From: Actinomycetes bacterium
GTDB lineage: Bacteria; Actinomycetota; Acidimicrobiia; Acidimicrobiales; Acidimicrobilacustridaceae
Direction of reading: 5' to 3'
Length of the DNA stretch: 64,000 nt
Assembly: GCA_029782145.1 (NCBI GenBank)
Contig: JAKOVH010000021.1
Location: 143,050 to 207,049 of the forward strand
A model generated the notes under the pieces. The model ran no database searches. It was not told where the DNA came from and was given only the letters and a program-made list of their open reading frames with translations. Position 1 is the first letter of the stretch, and each line of letters begins with the position of its first letter. Below are positions 42,585 through 51,097 of the stretch, one piece after another. A program made the position numbers and the translations under genes.

Positions 42585-44236
42585 TGCCCGCGGCCCTCTT
42601 CGCCTCGGAAGCCGGCTCGTCCAGCTTCCCGATCCTCCCCGCGATGGTCTTCGTGCCCCTGGTCGGCGCGATGGTCATCGGGCTGCTGCCGCGGTCGCGC
42701 CCCGAGCTGGCCCGTCAGGTCGCCATCGTGTCGAGCCTGCTCGCCGGCATCATGAGCATCGTCGTGCTGGTGCAGTTCAAGACCGAGGACGAGCACTTCC
42801 AGTTCGTCGTCTCCCAGACGTGGGTGTCGTCGCTCGACATCAAGTTCTTCCTCGGTGTCGACGGGGTGTCGCTGTTCCTCGTCGTGCTCACCGGCATCTT
42901 GTTCCCGATCGCGCTGTTCGCGGCGAAGCCGGACAACGACCCGAAGGGCTACTACGCCTGGCTCACCCTGCTCATGGCCGGCTGCATGGGCGCCTTCACG
43001 TCGCTCGACCTGTTCCTGTTCTTCTTGATGTTCGAGATCACCCTCGTGCCGCTCTACTTCCTCATCGGCAAGTGGGGCCACGGCCGGCGGGTGTACGCCG
43101 CCACCAAGTTCTTCCTCTACACCATGGCCGGCTCGGCGTTCATGCTGGTGTCGATCGTGGCCCTGGCGGTGCTGGCCAAGGCGGGCGACGGCGGCACGGT
43201 GAGCTTCGACTTCACCAAGATCATCGCCAGCGACAACCTCGCCCAGAGCACCGGCCGGTGGCTGTTCCTCGGCATGGCCGTCGCCTTCGCGGTGAAGGTC
43301 CCGTCGTTCCCGTTCCACACGTGGCTGCCCGACGCCCACACCGAGGCGCCCACCGCCGGCTCCATCGACCTGGCCGGCATCCTGCTCAAGCTCGGCACCT
43401 ACGGCTTCTTGCGCTTCGGCCTCGAGCTGTTCCCCGAGGCCACCGTGTGGTTCGCCCCGGTCATGCTCACCCTCGGGGCCATCGGCATCGTCTACGGCGG
43501 CATCGTCGCCGCCATGCAGCGCAACCTCAAGCGCCTGGTGGCCTACTCCTCGGTCGCCCACATGGGCTTCGCCATCATGGGCCTGTTCGCCCTCAACACC
43601 GAGGGCGTCGAGGGCTCGGTCCTGCAGATGGTCAACCACGGCATCTCCACCGGTGCGCTGTTCATCCTGCTCGGCTTCCTCTACAGCCGTCGCCACACCT
43701 ACGAGATCGCCAAGCTGCGCGGCATCGCCAAGGCGGCGCCGGTGTTCGCCGGCATCTTCACCGTGGTCATGCTGTCGTCGATCGGCCTGCCCGGCCTCAA
43801 CGGCTTCGTCGGCGAGTTCCTCGTGCTGCTCGGCACGTTCATGGCCCACCGCTGGTGGGCGATCATCGCCGCCATCGGCGTCATCATCGCCGCCCTCTAC
43901 CTGCTGTGGGCCTACCAGCGGGTTTTCCAGGGCGAGCCCGACGAGGACAACGCCAGGTTCCCCGACCTCAAGATCACCGAGCGGTTGGTCATGGTGCCGC
44001 TCCTGGCGCTCATCGTGTTCCTCGGCGTCTACCCCAAGCCGGTCCTCGACCGCATCGAGCCCTCGGTGAACCGCATCCTGACCCGCATGGAGGCCCAGGT
44101 CGAGCGCTACGACCAGCCCACGACCCAGGGCGGCTCCCAGCTGGCGCCGGTCACCGGGGGCGAGGGCGGCACCCACGGCTCGGCGGGTGAGCACGCCACG
44201 GGAGCCACCGCTGCGAGCGGGGAGGTGGCGCCGTGA
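42584..44236 (+). CDS. nuoM: NADH-quinone oxidoreductase subunit M (complex 1)
   Basis: A 550-residue antiporter-like proton pump with about 14 helices. LFLFFLMFEITLVPLYFLIG carries the conserved glutamate. FPFHTWLPDAHTEAPTAGS is the family signature, and NLKRLVAYSSVAHMGFAIMG holds the central lysine. The ~45-residue hydrophilic tail after the last helix (GGSQLAPVTGGEGG and beyond) is an extension. The stop overlaps nuoN by 4 nt (GTGA). Confidence 0.95.
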
Positions 44237-45927
44237 TCCTGTCGCTCCTGGCCCAGGTGGGCACCGAGGCGCCGACGCCGATCTCGGCGGCCCCCGACGC
44301 CGCGGCCCACGTGCCGGGCCCGTCGATCTACTGGCCGGCCCTGCTGCCGCTGCTCGTCATCCTGGTGGGCGGCCTGCTGTTGCTCACCTTCTCGTCGTTC
44401 CTGCGCAAGGCGGCGCCGCGTGGCATCTTCGCCACGGCCACCGTCGTCATCGCCGCGGCGGCCGGCCTGAGCGCCCTGCCGCTGTGGGCCCAGGTCCAGG
44501 GATGGAGCTCGCTGCTGTGGTGGGACCTCCACCCGGACCCGGTCGGTCCGTACACCACGGTCGGGGGCATGGTCGGCGTCGACGGCTTCACCGTCTTCGT
44601 CACCATCGTGCTGTGCGTGGCGGTCGCCATCGCCGCCCTGCTCACCGACGCCTACCTGCGTCGCGAGCAGATGGAGGGCCCCGAGTTCTACGTGCTCATG
44701 CTGCTGTCGGCCGCCGGCGGCATCATCATGGCGATGGGCAACGACCTGATCGTCGTGTTCATCGGCCTCGAGACGCTGTCGATCGCGGTGTACGTGCTGG
44801 CCGGCATGCACCTGCGCCGGGTGCAGTCGCAGGAGTCCGGCATCAAGTACTTCGTGCTGGGCGCCTTCTCCTCGGCGTTCTTCCTCTACGGCATCGCCCT
44901 CGTCTACGGCGCCACCGGGTCGACCAACCTCGTCGACATCAAGGACTTCATGGCCCAGGTGGTGCCGACCCAGAACGGGCTGCTGCTCATCGGGCTGGCC
45001 CTGCTCGTGGTCGGCTTCGGCTTCAAGGTCGCCGCCGTGCCGTTCCACGCCTGGAGCCCCGACGTCTACGACGGCGCCCCGACCCCGGCCGTGGCCTGGA
45101 TGGCCTCGGGCGTGAAGGCCGCCGCCTTCGCCGCCATGGTGCGGGTGCTGGTGCTGACCTTCTCCAACTACGGCGGCACCTGGAAGCCCATCGTCTACGC
45201 CCTCGCCATCCTCTCGATGGTGGTCGGCGCGGTGCTCGCCATCGTGCAGTCGAACGTCAAGCGGATGCTGGCGTACTCGTCGATCAGCCACGCCGGGTTC
45301 ATCCTCATGGCGGTCGAGGCCAGCTCCTCGCAGGGCAACTCGGCCGTGCTCTTCTACCTCACCACCTACGTGTTCATGGTCGCCGGCTCGTTCGGCATCG
45401 CCACCATCGTCGGGCGCCGAGGCGACGGCCGGCACTCGCTCGCCGACTACAAGGGCCTGGCGCGCACCAACCCCGAGCTGGCGGTCGCCTTCACCCTGCT
45501 GCTGCTGGCGCAGGCCGGTGTGCCGTTCACCTCCGGGTTCTTCGCCAAGTTCTACGCCGTGGAAGCGGCCGTCGACGCCCACAGCACCCCGCTGGCCGTC
45601 ATCGCCATGCTCTCGGCCGTGGTCTCGGCGTTCCTCTACCTGCGGATCATCGTGGCCATGTTCATGGCCGGCGGCGACGACGCGGCCGAGGGCCCGGTGC
45701 CGTCACGGGCCGACCGCATCCCGCTCCCGGTGGGCGCCACCATCGCCCTCGCGGTGTGCGTGGTGGCCACCATCGGCTTCGGGCTGTTCCCCGACCTGCT
45801 GGTGTCGGCCGCCGAGAAGGGCCAGCCCGCCCTCGTGCAGTACGAGCGACCGGCTGCGGCGTCGGCGCCCACCGCCGCCAGCACCGACGGCGTGCCCGAC
45901 GTGACCGGCACCGGCGCCGGCCAGTAG
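44233..45927 (+). CDS. nuoN: NADH-quinone oxidoreductase subunit N (complex 1)
   Basis: A 564-residue antiporter-like proton pump and last gene of the first nuo operon. FIGLETLSIAVYVLAGMHL, GFGFKVAAVPFHAWSPDVYD and SNVKRMLAYSSISHAGFILM are the diagnostic blocks. GTG 44233 overlaps nuoM. It is longer than NuoN of the second operon by ~60 residues, mostly at the two termini. A 9-bp hairpin starts 9 nt after its stop. Confidence 0.95.
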   Translation: MILSLLAQVGTEAPTPISAAPDAAAHVPGPSIYWPALLPLLVILVGGLLLLTFSSFLRKAAPRGIFATATVVIAAAAGLSALPLWAQVQGWSSLLWWDLHPDPVGPYTTVGGMVGVDGFTVFVTIVLCVAVAIAALLTDAYLRREQMEGPEFYVLMLLSAAGGIIMAMGNDLIVVFIGLETLSIAVYVLAGMHLRRVQSQESGIKYFVLGAFSSAFFLYGIALVYGATGSTNLVDIKDFMAQVVPTQNGLLLIGLALLVVGFGFKVAAVPFHAWSPDVYDGAPTPAVAWMASGVKAAAFAAMVRVLVLTFSNYGGTWKPIVYALAILSMVVGAVLAIVQSNVKRMLAYSSISHAGFILMAVEASSSQGNSAVLFYLTTYVFMVAGSFGIATIVGRRGDGRHSLADYKGLARTNPELAVAFTLLLLAQAGVPFTSGFFAKFYAVEAAVDAHSTPLAVIAMLSAVVSAFLYLRIIVAMFMAGGDDAAEGPVPSRADRIPLPVGATIALAVCVVATIGFGLFPDLLVSAAEKGQPALVQYERPAAASAPTAASTDGVPDVTGTGAGQ

Positions 45928-45935
45928 CCGCCCCG

Positions 45936-45961
45936 CTCGGCGCGAGCGCGGACGCGCCGAG
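45936..45961 (+). terminator. Hairpin terminator candidate ending the first nuo operon
   Basis: A perfect 9-bp stem, CTCGGCGCG / CGCGCCGAG, with loop AGCGCGGA begins 9 nt after the nuoN stop. There is no U-tract. It separates the two nuo operons, and a new promoter element follows 44 nt later. Confidence 0.6.
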
Positions 45962-46004
45962 TCGACGCCGAGCCGCGGATTTCGTGCCATGTGCAGCCCT
46001 TCAC

Positions 46005-46010
46005 TAGGCT
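46005..46010 (+). promoter_or_regulatory. Candidate -10 element (TAGGCT) of the second nuo operon
   Basis: TAGGCT lies 9 nt before the ATG of nuoA2 and no ribosome binding site intervenes. Immediately upstream, TGTGC-AGCCCT-TCACT (45990-46005) keeps the GTG-N8-CAC core of CRP-type sites, a weaker match than the one at 24422. Confidence 0.5.
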
Positions 46011-46019
46011 CCGCACACG

Positions 46020-46394
46020 ATGTCTGAGTACTCGGAGTTCGTACGGCAGTACCTGACCGTCGCCATCTTTGCAGCCGTCGGCATCGGTCTGGGCGCGGGT
46101 CTGCTGGGCCTCGGGCGCATCTTCCGCCCGGTGCGTCCCCAGGAGCAGAAGTACCTGGTGTACGAGTCCGGCGTCGACCCCGTCGGCACCGGCTGGTCGC
46201 AGAGCCAGATCCGCTACTACATCTACGCCCTCCTGTTCGTCATGTTCGACGTGGAGGCGGTGTTCCTCTTCCCGTGGGCCACCCGACTCGAGGCCTACTC
46301 GACGTTCGGGCTGATCGAGATGCTCATCTTCGTGGTCATCCTCGCCCTCGGCCTCCTGTACGCCTGGCGCAAGAAGGTGCTCCGGTGGGTCTAG
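46020..46394 (+). CDS. nuoA2: NADH-quinone oxidoreductase subunit A, second copy
   Basis: A 124-residue, three-helix subunit. The first loop reads [18 protein letters not shown], with ESG in place of the ECG of the first copy. The second helix ([20 protein letters not shown]) keeps the acidic residues. It has normal NuoA length, without the tail of the first copy. It is the first gene of an independent operon, probably leaderless. It overlaps nuoB2 by 10 nt. Confidence 0.93.
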   Translation: MSEYSEFVRQYLTVAIFAAVGIGLGAGLLGLGRIFRPVRPQEQKYLVYESGVDPVGTGWSQSQIRYYIYALLFVMFDVEAVFLFPWATRLEAYSTFGLIEMLIFVVILALGLLYAWRKKVLRWV

Positions 46395-46885
46395 TCGAGA
46401 GCGGCAAGCTCCCAAAGTCGCTGAACAAGCTGCTCAGCATCTCCCGCAAGTACTCCATCTGGGCCTACCAGTGGGGTCTGGCGTGCTGCGCCATCGAGAT
46501 GGGCGCGGCGTTCGCCTCGCCCCGCTACGACGTGATGCGCCTCGGGGTCATCCCCTTCCCGGCCAGCCCCCGCCAGGCCGACCTCGTCGTGATCGCCGGC
46601 ACCGTCACCGACAAGCTCGCTCCCGCGGTCGTGCGCCTCTACGAGCAGATGCCCGACCCGAAGTACGTCATCTCCATGGGCTCGTGCGCCAACTGCGGTG
46701 GCCCCTACTGGGACAGCTACTCGGTCACCAAGGGCGTCGACCAGCTGATCCCGGTCGACGTGTACGTGCCCGGTTGCCCGCCCCGACCCGAGGCGCTGCT
46801 CGAGGGCATCTTGCTGCTCCAGGAGCGCATCGCCCACGAGGACATGGCCGACCGCTGGAAGGGTGAGCCAATTGTCGTCGGCTGA
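46385..46885 (+). CDS. nuoB2: NADH-quinone oxidoreductase subunit B, second copy
   Basis: A 166-residue subunit with the N2 cluster ligands Cys34, Cys35, Cys101 and Cys131 ([28 protein letters not shown]). The extra Cys104 in CANC is common in this NuoB branch and absent from copy 1. GTG 46385, inside the nuoA2 end, gives the family-length start ([10 protein letters not shown]). It overlaps nuoC2 by 23 nt. Confidence 0.93.
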   Translation: MGLVESGKLPKSLNKLLSISRKYSIWAYQWGLACCAIEMGAAFASPRYDVMRLGVIPFPASPRQADLVVIAGTVTDKLAPAVVRLYEQMPDPKYVISMGSCANCGGPYWDSYSVTKGVDQLIPVDVYVPGCPPRPEALLEGILLLQERIAHEDMADRWKGEPIVVG

Positions 46886-47558
46886 CACCACCACCGAGAC
46901 CCCGGCCGAGGAGGCCACCGAGGTCGAGATCGACGAGCGCCGCCAGGCCGTGCTCGACGAGCTCACCGCCCGGCTCGGCGACGCCGTCGTGGGTTCGCAC
47001 ATCCGACCCGGCGACGACCTGTGGGTGCGCGTCGAGCGCGCCGCGTGGCCCGAGGCCGCCCAGGTGGCCAAGGCGCTGGGCTACACGTGGTTCGACTTCC
47101 TGTCGGGCATCGACTGGCTGCCCTCGCCGTTCGGGCGCGACATGGACGCCCAGGTCGACCTGCAGGTCTCGGGCGCTCCGGTGAAGGAGCCGGCGCCGCT
47201 CGTGCAGGGCTACGCCGGCGGCGACACCCGCTTCCAGGTGTTCGCCCGGCTCTACAGCATCGCGGCCGGCATGGGCATCCACTTCAAGGCCGACCTGCCC
47301 GACGACGAGCTCAGCATCGGCACCTGGAGCCGGACCTACTTCGGGGCCGACTGGCACGAGCGGGAGACCGCCGAGATGTTCGGCTTCCACTTCGAGGGCC
47401 ACCCGCATCTCGTCAAGCTGTACCTGCCGGCCGACTTCCAGGGCTTCCCGTTGCGCAAGGACTTCCCGCTGCTGGCCCGCCGGGTCCGGCCGTGGCCGGG
47501 CATCGTCGACGTGGAGCCCATGCCCGGCGGCGACGAGTCGGAGGGAGAGGGCGAATGA
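46863..47558 (+). CDS. nuoC2: NADH-quinone oxidoreductase subunit C, second copy
   Basis: A 231-residue 30-kDa subunit. [40 protein letters not shown] and [15 protein letters not shown] are the family blocks (E-R-E-x-x-D/E-M-F and P-L-R-K-D). The acidic N-terminal ~20 residues and C-terminal tail ([10 protein letters not shown]) are variable. It starts at GTG 46863, within the end of nuoB2, and overlaps nuoD2 by 4 nt (ATGA). Confidence 0.92.
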   Translation: MSQLSSADTTTETPAEEATEVEIDERRQAVLDELTARLGDAVVGSHIRPGDDLWVRVERAAWPEAAQVAKALGYTWFDFLSGIDWLPSPFGRDMDAQVDLQVSGAPVKEPAPLVQGYAGGDTRFQVFARLYSIAAGMGIHFKADLPDDELSIGTWSRTYFGADWHERETAEMFGFHFEGHPHLVKLYLPADFQGFPLRKDFPLLARRVRPWPGIVDVEPMPGGDESEGEGE

Positions 47559-48730
47559 CCGCCACCAGCGACCGCGAGCAGATCGCCGCACTCGCCGCCC
47601 GGGCCAACGACAACCGGGTCAACCTCGACTTCGAGACCGAGGGCATGACCCTCAACATGGGCCCGCAGCACCCGGCCACCCACGGCACGCTGCGCATCGT
47701 CGCCCGCCTCGACGGCGAGCAGGTGATCTCCGCCGAACCGGTGCCGGGCTACATGCACCGCGGCTACGAGAAGCTCGTCGAGGTCCGCTCGTACCCGCAG
47801 ATCAACACCCTGGTGAACCGCATCGACTGGCTCGGCAGCTTCGCCAACGAGGTGCCGTTCATCCTCGCCGCCGAGAAGCTCATGGGCGTCGAGGCCCCGC
47901 CCCGGGCCCAGTGGATCCGCACGATCCTGTTCGAGATGTCGCGCATCGCCAACATCTCGCTGTTCCTCGGCGACTACGGCCTGCAGCTCGGCGCCATGAC
48001 CGCCGGCTTCTACGCCTTCCGCGACCGCGAGCACGTCCTCAACCAGATCGAGGCGGCCACGGGCGGCCGGTTCCACCCCAACTTCGACCGCATCGGCGGG
48101 CTCAAGGACGATCTGCCCAAGGGCTGGATCACCGACAGCCACCGGGCCATGGACAAGCTCCTGGCGTTCTGCGACGAGCTCGACGACCTGCTCGTCGGCA
48201 ACGAGATCTTCCAGTCCCGCACCCGGGGCATCGGCGTCATCCCGCGCGACATCGCCCTGTCCTACGGCCTGTCGGGCGCCAACCTGCGAGCGTCGGGCGT
48301 CGACTGGGACCTGCGCCGCGACAGCTGCCCGCCGGGGCTCGTCTACGACCAGGCCGACTGGAAGGTCTGGACCCACCCCGACGGCGACTGCTTCGGCCGC
48401 ACCTGGGTCCGCCTCCAGGAGACCCGTGAGGCCGCCCTCATCGTCAAGCAGCTGCTCGACACCATCCCCTCCGGCCCGGTGATGGCCAAGGTGCCCCGGA
48501 TCATCAAGGTGCCCGAGGGCGAGGCCTACGTCGAGACCGAGAACCCGCTCGGCGCCATGGGCTACTACATCATCTCCAAGGGCGACCTGGTGCCGTTCCG
48601 GGTGAAGATCCGCTCGGCGTCGTTCAACAACATCTCCGTCGTGCCCTGGGTGGCTCGCGGCGCCTACGTCCCGGACCTCATCTCCATCCTCGGCAGCCTC
48701 TACTTCATCCTGGGTGACATCGACCGATGA
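47555..48730 (+). CDS. nuoD2: NADH-quinone oxidoreductase subunit D, second copy
   Basis: A 391-residue 49-kDa subunit of normal length. LNMGPQHPATHGTLRIVARL contains the quinone-site histidines. PGYMHRGYEKLVEVRSYPQ, LFEMSRIANISLFLGDYG and GSLYFILGDIDR follow. In the first copy the second block reads YLHTGMERTGEE, so the two are far apart in the NuoD tree. A MidA-type methyltransferase, whose mitochondrial relative modifies this subunit, closes the same gene run. It overlaps nuoH2 by 4 nt. Confidence 0.94.
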   Translation: MTATSDREQIAALAARANDNRVNLDFETEGMTLNMGPQHPATHGTLRIVARLDGEQVISAEPVPGYMHRGYEKLVEVRSYPQINTLVNRIDWLGSFANEVPFILAAEKLMGVEAPPRAQWIRTILFEMSRIANISLFLGDYGLQLGAMTAGFYAFRDREHVLNQIEAATGGRFHPNFDRIGGLKDDLPKGWITDSHRAMDKLLAFCDELDDLLVGNEIFQSRTRGIGVIPRDIALSYGLSGANLRASGVDWDLRRDSCPPGLVYDQADWKVWTHPDGDCFGRTWVRLQETREAALIVKQLLDTIPSGPVMAKVPRIIKVPEGEAYVETENPLGAMGYYIISKGDLVPFRVKIRSASFNNISVVPWVARGAYVPDLISILGSLYFILGDIDR

Positions 48731-49764
48731 CCCTCCTCCTCGCCGCCTTCGACCCGCCGTACTGGGTGTCGACGCTCATCAAGGTGCTGGTGATCAGCAT
48801 CGTGGTGCCCACGACCGCCCTCATCCTCGGCATGGTCTTCCTGTTCAAGGTCATGAGCTGGATGCAGAGCCGCCTCGGCCCCCAGGAGGCCGGCCCGCGA
48901 GGCACCCTGCAGCTGCTCGCCGACGGTGTGAAGTTCCTCCAGAAGGAGGACATCGCCCCCTTCGGCGCCGACCGCTTCATCTTCAGGACCGCACCGCTCG
49001 TGGTGCTGATGTCGACCCTGCTGCTCTACGTCGCCCTGCCCGCCTCGGCCCACCTGGTGGTGTCCGACCTCGACGTGGGCGTGTTCTACGTGCTGGCCGT
49101 GTCGTCGCTGTCGGTGCTCGGCGTGCTCATGGCCGGCTGGGCCTCGGCGAACAAGTACTCGCTCATGGGCGGCCTGCGCGCCGCGGGCCAGCTCATCGCC
49201 TACGAGCTGCCGATGGTGCTCGCCGTGCTCGGCGTGGTCATCCAGGCGGGCACCCTCAGCCTCAACGGCATCGTCTTCGCCCAGGCCAACGGGTCGATCT
49301 TCGGCTGGGACGCCATCGGGAACCCCTACATCCTCACCCAGTTCGTCGGCTTCTTCATCTTCCTGGCCGCCGTGCAGGCCGAGCTCACCCAGCCCCCGTT
49401 CGACATGCCCGTCGCCGAGTCGGAGATCGTCAGCGGCTACCAGGTCGAGTACACCGGCTTCCGTTTCCTCATCTTCTTCCTCGCCGAGTTCGCCACCGCC
49501 TTCGTGTTCGCCGGCATCGCCTCGGTGCTGTTCCTCGGCGGCTGGGCCGTGCCCTGGCTCGACACCGCCAGCGACTGGTACTACGTGCTCGGCCCGGTGG
49601 TGCTGTTCGCCAAGGTGATGATCGTGTCGTTCATCATCTTCTGGGTCCGCTTCACCTACCCCCGCTTCCGTGAGGACCAGCTGCAGAGCTTCGCCTGGAA
49701 GATCCTCATCCCGCTGGCGCTGGCGAACATCGTCGTCACCTCCGTGCTGAAGGTGGTGCTCTAG
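48727..49764 (+). CDS. nuoH2: NADH-quinone oxidoreductase subunit H, second copy
   Basis: A 345-residue membrane subunit with about eight helices. Conserved blocks are LLADGVKFLQKEDIAPFGAD, VQAELTQPPFDMPVAESEIV and FWVRFTYPRFREDQL. The usual ER pair before the Q-x-R-x-GP motif (ERK..GDLQNRIGP in copy 1) is missing: this copy reads KVMSWMQSRLGPQEAGP. That change may affect its contact with NuoA/NuoD. nuoI2 begins directly after the stop with no gap. Confidence 0.93.
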   Translation: MTLLLAAFDPPYWVSTLIKVLVISIVVPTTALILGMVFLFKVMSWMQSRLGPQEAGPRGTLQLLADGVKFLQKEDIAPFGADRFIFRTAPLVVLMSTLLLYVALPASAHLVVSDLDVGVFYVLAVSSLSVLGVLMAGWASANKYSLMGGLRAAGQLIAYELPMVLAVLGVVIQAGTLSLNGIVFAQANGSIFGWDAIGNPYILTQFVGFFIFLAAVQAELTQPPFDMPVAESEIVSGYQVEYTGFRFLIFFLAEFATAFVFAGIASVLFLGGWAVPWLDTASDWYYVLGPVVLFAKVMIVSFIIFWVRFTYPRFREDQLQSFAWKILIPLALANIVVTSVLKVVL

Positions 49765-50265
49765 ATGCCCAAGGTTCCCGGTCTGGTCAAGGGCCTCGGT
49801 GTCACGTTCGGGGAGATGGTCAAGACCCTGAAGGAAGGGCCCCAGACCACCCGCTACCCCCACGAGCGCGAAGAGCCCGCGCCGCGGGCCCGCGGCGTGA
49901 TCTCCCTCTACGAGGAGAACTGCACGGCGTGCATGCTGTGCGCCCGCGAGTGCCCGGACTGGTGCATCTTCATCGAGGCCCACAAGTACCTCGCCCCGCC
50001 CCGGCGCGAGGGCGGCAAGCCCCGGCAGAAGAACGCCCTCGACCGCTTCGACATCGACTTCTCGCTGTGCATGTACTGCGGGATCTGCGTCGAGGTGTGC
50101 CCGTTCGAGGCCCTCTTCTGGAGCCCCGAGCACGAGTACTCCGAGGTCCGCATCGCCGACCTGCTCCACGACAAGTCGCGGCTGGGGCAGTGGATGCAGA
50201 CGGTGCCCGACTTCGAGAGCTACGAGGCCGGCTCCGAGGCCAAGGTCAAGAAGGTGCCCCGGTGA
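49765..50265 (+). CDS. nuoI2: NADH-quinone oxidoreductase subunit I, second copy
   Basis: A 166-residue ferredoxin-like subunit. Ligands are Cys53, Cys56, Cys59 and Cys63 ([15 protein letters not shown]) and Cys102, Cys105, Cys108 and Cys112 ([15 protein letters not shown]). It lacks the histidine tail of copy 1. In a complex without NuoEFG this subunit would be the entry point for electrons from a ferredoxin-like donor. The stop overlaps the nuoJ2 start. Confidence 0.93.
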   Translation: MPKVPGLVKGLGVTFGEMVKTLKEGPQTTRYPHEREEPAPRARGVISLYEENCTACMLCARECPDWCIFIEAHKYLAPPRREGGKPRQKNALDRFDIDFSLCMYCGICVEVCPFEALFWSPEHEYSEVRIADLLHDKSRLGQWMQTVPDFESYEAGSEAKVKKVPR

Positions 50266-50774
50266 TGTTCGGCCTGCTCGTCGCCCAGAACATCGCGTTC
50301 TACGTCATCGCCGCGCTGATCGTGTTCGGCGCCCTCAGGGTCGTCACCTGCAAGAACCTCGTGCACGCCGCCCTGTGGCTGGTGCTGGTGCTCGCCGGGG
50401 TGGCGGGCCAGTACATCCTCCTGGCCGCCGAGTTCGTGGCCGTCACCCAGGTGCTGGTGTACCTGGGGGCCATCGTCGTGCTGTTCCTGTTCGGCATCAT
50501 GCTCACCCGGGCCAAGACCGGCCACGACCTCGAGCTCGACAACCCCACCCCGGCCAAGGTCGGCGCCGGCGTCATCGGCGTGCTGTTGCTCGGCGTGATG
50601 GGCTACGCCCTGTGGGACGCGTGGAGGGGCCAGGAGCTCGGCGACATCGTGGTGCAGCGCACGGCCGAGGTGAGCGACTCCCTCTTCTCCACCTACCTGC
50701 TGCCGTTCGAGGTCATCTCGGTGCTCCTGCTCGCGGCGCTCATCGGCGCCATCGTCCTGGCGAGGCGCGACTGA
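50265..50774 (+). CDS. nuoJ2: NADH-quinone oxidoreductase subunit J, second copy
   Basis: A 169-residue, five-helix membrane subunit. [20 protein letters not shown] and [20 protein letters not shown] are the family blocks. A GTG three nt upstream (50262) is an equally possible start. The stop overlaps nuoK2 by 1 nt. Confidence 0.92.
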   Translation: MFGLLVAQNIAFYVIAALIVFGALRVVTCKNLVHAALWLVLVLAGVAGQYILLAAEFVAVTQVLVYLGAIVVLFLFGIMLTRAKTGHDLELDNPTPAKVGAGVIGVLLLGVMGYALWDAWRGQELGDIVVQRTAEVSDSLFSTYLLPFEVISVLLLAALIGAIVLARRD

Positions 50775-51088
50775 TGCTCGTCAACCAGTTCCTCTTCCTC
50801 GGCGCCGTGCTGTTCTGCATCGGCGTGTACGGCGTGCTCGCCCGGCGCAACGCCGTGCTCGTGCTGATGTCGATCGAGCTCGTCCTCAACGCCGTCAACA
50901 TCAACCTGGTCGCCTTCGGCGCCATGTGGCACGCCACCGACCCGGCCAACCTCTCGGGGCAGGTCTTCGCCCTCTTCGTGATCGCCGTCGCCGCGGCCGA
51001 GGTCGGTGTCGGCCTCGCCCTCGTGCTGATGATCTACCGCAACCGCCAGAGCATCGACCTCGACGAGGTCGACCTGCTGAAGGGCTGA
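50774..51088 (+). CDS. nuoK2: NADH-quinone oxidoreductase subunit K, second copy
   Basis: A 104-residue, three-helix subunit. The membrane glutamates lie in [20 protein letters not shown] and [15 protein letters not shown]. It has normal length. nuoL2 starts 9 nt later at a GTG, the same spacing as nuoK-nuoL in the first operon. Confidence 0.94.
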   Translation: MLVNQFLFLGAVLFCIGVYGVLARRNAVLVLMSIELVLNAVNINLVAFGAMWHATDPANLSGQVFALFVIAVAAAEVGVGLALVLMIYRNRQSIDLDEVDLLKG

Positions 51089-51097
51089 CGCCGAACC

